From assembly GCA_043774625.1 (NCBI GenBank), contig JAYVTG010000106.1, positions 1 through 51,535 on the forward strand: a stretch of DNA of 51,535 nucleotides, given 5' to 3'. Below the pieces are notes generated by a model. The model did not search any database and was not told where the DNA came from. It saw nothing but the letters and a program-made list of their open reading frames with translations. Shown one piece after another: positions 50,779 through 51,535 of this stretch. The DNA is from JAAFIP01 sp043774625 (GTDB lineage: Bacteria > Pseudomonadota > Gammaproteobacteria > Burkholderiales > Burkholderiaceae_C). Both the position numbers and the translations under genes were made by a program. Within the stretch, counting starts at the first letter, position 1. Each line of letters starts with the position of its first letter.

Positions 50779-50812
50779 AGAATATGCGCAACCAGCTACT
50801 GAATTTATAGCG
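50779..50812 (-). repeat. dispersed repeat, copy 11 (intergenic, partial)
   Basis: Minus-oriented: AGAATATGCGCAACCAGC, then TACTGAATTTATAGCG; the GCCAGCGTGG end is missing. Lies about 30 bp from the lpd pseudogene. Confidence 0.65.
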
Positions 50813-50843
50813 TTTTCTGCGACTTTACAGCGACTTTCTTACA

Positions 50844-51114
50844 TCACTTACGCGCCGGAGGCACATCCATGCAACTGCCATGCGCCACTTCCGCAGCCAT
50901 ACCGATGGATTCGCCCAATGTAGTGCGGCACTTCGTCCATAACGGCTGCAACATACAGCAAGGCTTTTGACGGGATGCAACCCACGTTCAAGCACACACC
51001 ACCCGGCGATGCGTAGCGTTTTACCACGATGACTTTGAGGCCCAGGTCTGCAGCGCGAAAGGCGGCGCTGTAACCGCCGGGGCTCGCGCCCAGAACCAGC
51101 AGGTCGCAGTCCAT
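50844..51114 (-). pseudogene. lpd: dihydrolipoamide dehydrogenase remnant with large internal deletion
   Basis: The frame from 51114 encodes the first part of an E. coli-type dihydrolipoamide dehydrogenase: LLVLGASPGGYSAAFRAADL, then GGVCLNVGCIPSKALLYVAAVMDEV, with the redox-active disulfide pair. At about 50930 it jumps to the last 25 or so residues of the same protein in another frame (TLGESIGMAAEVAHGS, DVPPARK, stop at 50844). About 380 internal residues are missing, and the dinucleotide motif GAGPGG has become GASPGG. The coding frame continues upstream through a dispersed repeat (ASVNNAQAATKSIA), as if a linker after a lipoyl domain once carried the repeat. Confidence 0.85.
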
Positions 51115-51139
51115 GTCTACCGTGCTCGAGTAGCTTTTC

Positions 51140-51180
51140 GCTATTGATTTAGTAGCTGCCTGCGCATTGTTGACGCTGGC
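51140..51180 (+). repeat. dispersed repeat, copy 12 (beside lpd remnant)
   Basis: GCTATTGATTTAGTAGC, then TGCCTGCGCATTGTTGACGC and TGGC. Read on the minus strand it is in frame with the lpd remnant as ASVNNAQAATKSIA. Confidence 0.83.
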
Positions 51181-51291
51181 ATTGACTGTTTTTGATCTTA
51201 GATTTAATTACAAAGTGCATCGTTTTTCAAACAGGTTGGCTCAAGAGCGATAGGATATTTTCTTTTGACCGACCAAGATCTGGAGTAAACG

Positions 51292-51375
51292 ATGGCCTAT
51301 ACACACTTGAACCAAGATAAACGATACCAGATACACGCCATGCGCAAGCAAGGCATCAACAAAACAGCCATTGCC
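51292..51375 (+). pseudogene. IS30-family transposase, N-terminal remnant
   Basis: About 28 residues beginning MAYTHLNQDKRYQIHAM and KQGINKTAIA match the helix-turn-helix start of IS30-type transposases. The sequence after about 51375 no longer resembles the family in any frame. A short remnant; no second inverted repeat can be identified here. Confidence 0.7.
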
Positions 51376-51457
51376 TGGGCCGCCGATCACGGAGTAGTTT
51401 TCAGCCATCATCGCCAGTCGCCCGGAGCGCCAGTAGGCGGCGGGTTGCGCGCCTCGC

Positions 51458-51535
51458 TCATCGCTGCGGCGGGCGCAACTCATTGCGCAATTCGTCAGTC
51501 AGCCAGTCCACCAGCTTGACTGTGTCGGGTCGGCG
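51458..51535 (-). CDS. C-terminal end of a gene entering from the right (LysR-like?)
   Basis: On the minus strand a frame enters at the right edge and stops at 51458 after 25 residues (RRPDTVKLVDWLTDELRNEL, then RPPQR). The pattern of a V-DWL helix close to the stop resembles the end of LysR-type regulators, but so short a piece cannot settle the family. Confidence 0.4.
   Translation of the reverse strand, partial: RRPDTVKLVDWLTDELRNELRPPQR

Noticed and set aside
1..51535. tRNA, rRNA, riboswitch and CRISPR signatures
   Set aside because: None could be seen; the only regular short repeats are the dispersed family and the tandem coding repeats.

Overview
The window looks like chromosomal DNA from a betaproteobacterium of the order Burkholderiales, most likely family Comamonadaceae (Rhodoferax/Polaromonas-like). 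The grounds are a nadE-glnB pair, a hopanoid hpnC-hpnD-hpnE squalene set, Aap-type and Liv-type ABC transporters, many Tat/Sec-exported proteins, and a dispersed repeat carrying an ATAGCTGC core of a kind I associate with this family. This is judged from protein resemblance only; no search was run. There are no rRNA or tRNA genes and no CRISPR array.

Layout. 1-7 kb: a possible partial gene with a poly-G tract, then glnB and nadE (minus), a FemAB/GNAT-like acyltransferase, an unknown protein, and a response regulator with a hybrid sensor kinase that carries a one-base frameshift. 7-14.6 kb: a wax ester synthase/DGAT with an alpha/beta hydrolase, then hpnC, hpnD, a TPR protein, an inserted vapBC-like toxin-antitoxin pair on the other strand, and hpnE. 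14.6-21.6 kb: the amino-acid transporter aapJQMP followed by a class II amidotransferase and a lipoprotein gamma-glutamyltransferase, which reads as a glutathione and amino-acid scavenging operon. 22-24.7 kb: a two-subunit molybdenum hydroxylase (2Fe-2S subunit plus Tat-exported large subunit). 24.7-29.5 kb: the prkA-yeaH-spoVR stress operon (minus). 29.6-35.7 kb (minus): a PhyH-type dioxygenase, a membrane-anchored protein with three 82-residue tandem repeats and a helix-hairpin-helix-like end, an OmpA-domain partner, and an unusual flavin monooxygenase/M23 peptidase fusion.

36.1-50.4 kb is a catabolic gene cluster: a class III CoA-transferase, a Liv-type ABC importer with two permease pairs, a small exported FixH/YtkA-like protein, two SDR dehydrogenases (one frameshifted), two glutathione-transferase-fold proteins, a SnoaL-like protein, a LysR regulator and an aldehyde dehydrogenase. 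Together they look like uptake and glutathione-linked oxidation of an unidentified organic substrate, with a 38-bp palindrome as candidate operator. The final 1.2 kb is decayed: a short ORF, an lpd pseudogene reduced to its two ends, an IS30-type transposase remnant, and the tail of a gene entering from the right.

The most interesting feature is a family of about twelve copies of a roughly 40-bp repeat. Half of them lie inside intact genes without breaking the frame (NadE, the acyltransferase twice, HpnC, HpnE, the large molybdenum hydroxylase subunit), often at domain linkers or signal-peptide ends. This recalls the in-frame palindromic elements described in Rickettsia. A second theme is a set of three single-base indels that break otherwise good genes, which points either to base-calling errors in homopolymers or to ongoing gene decay.
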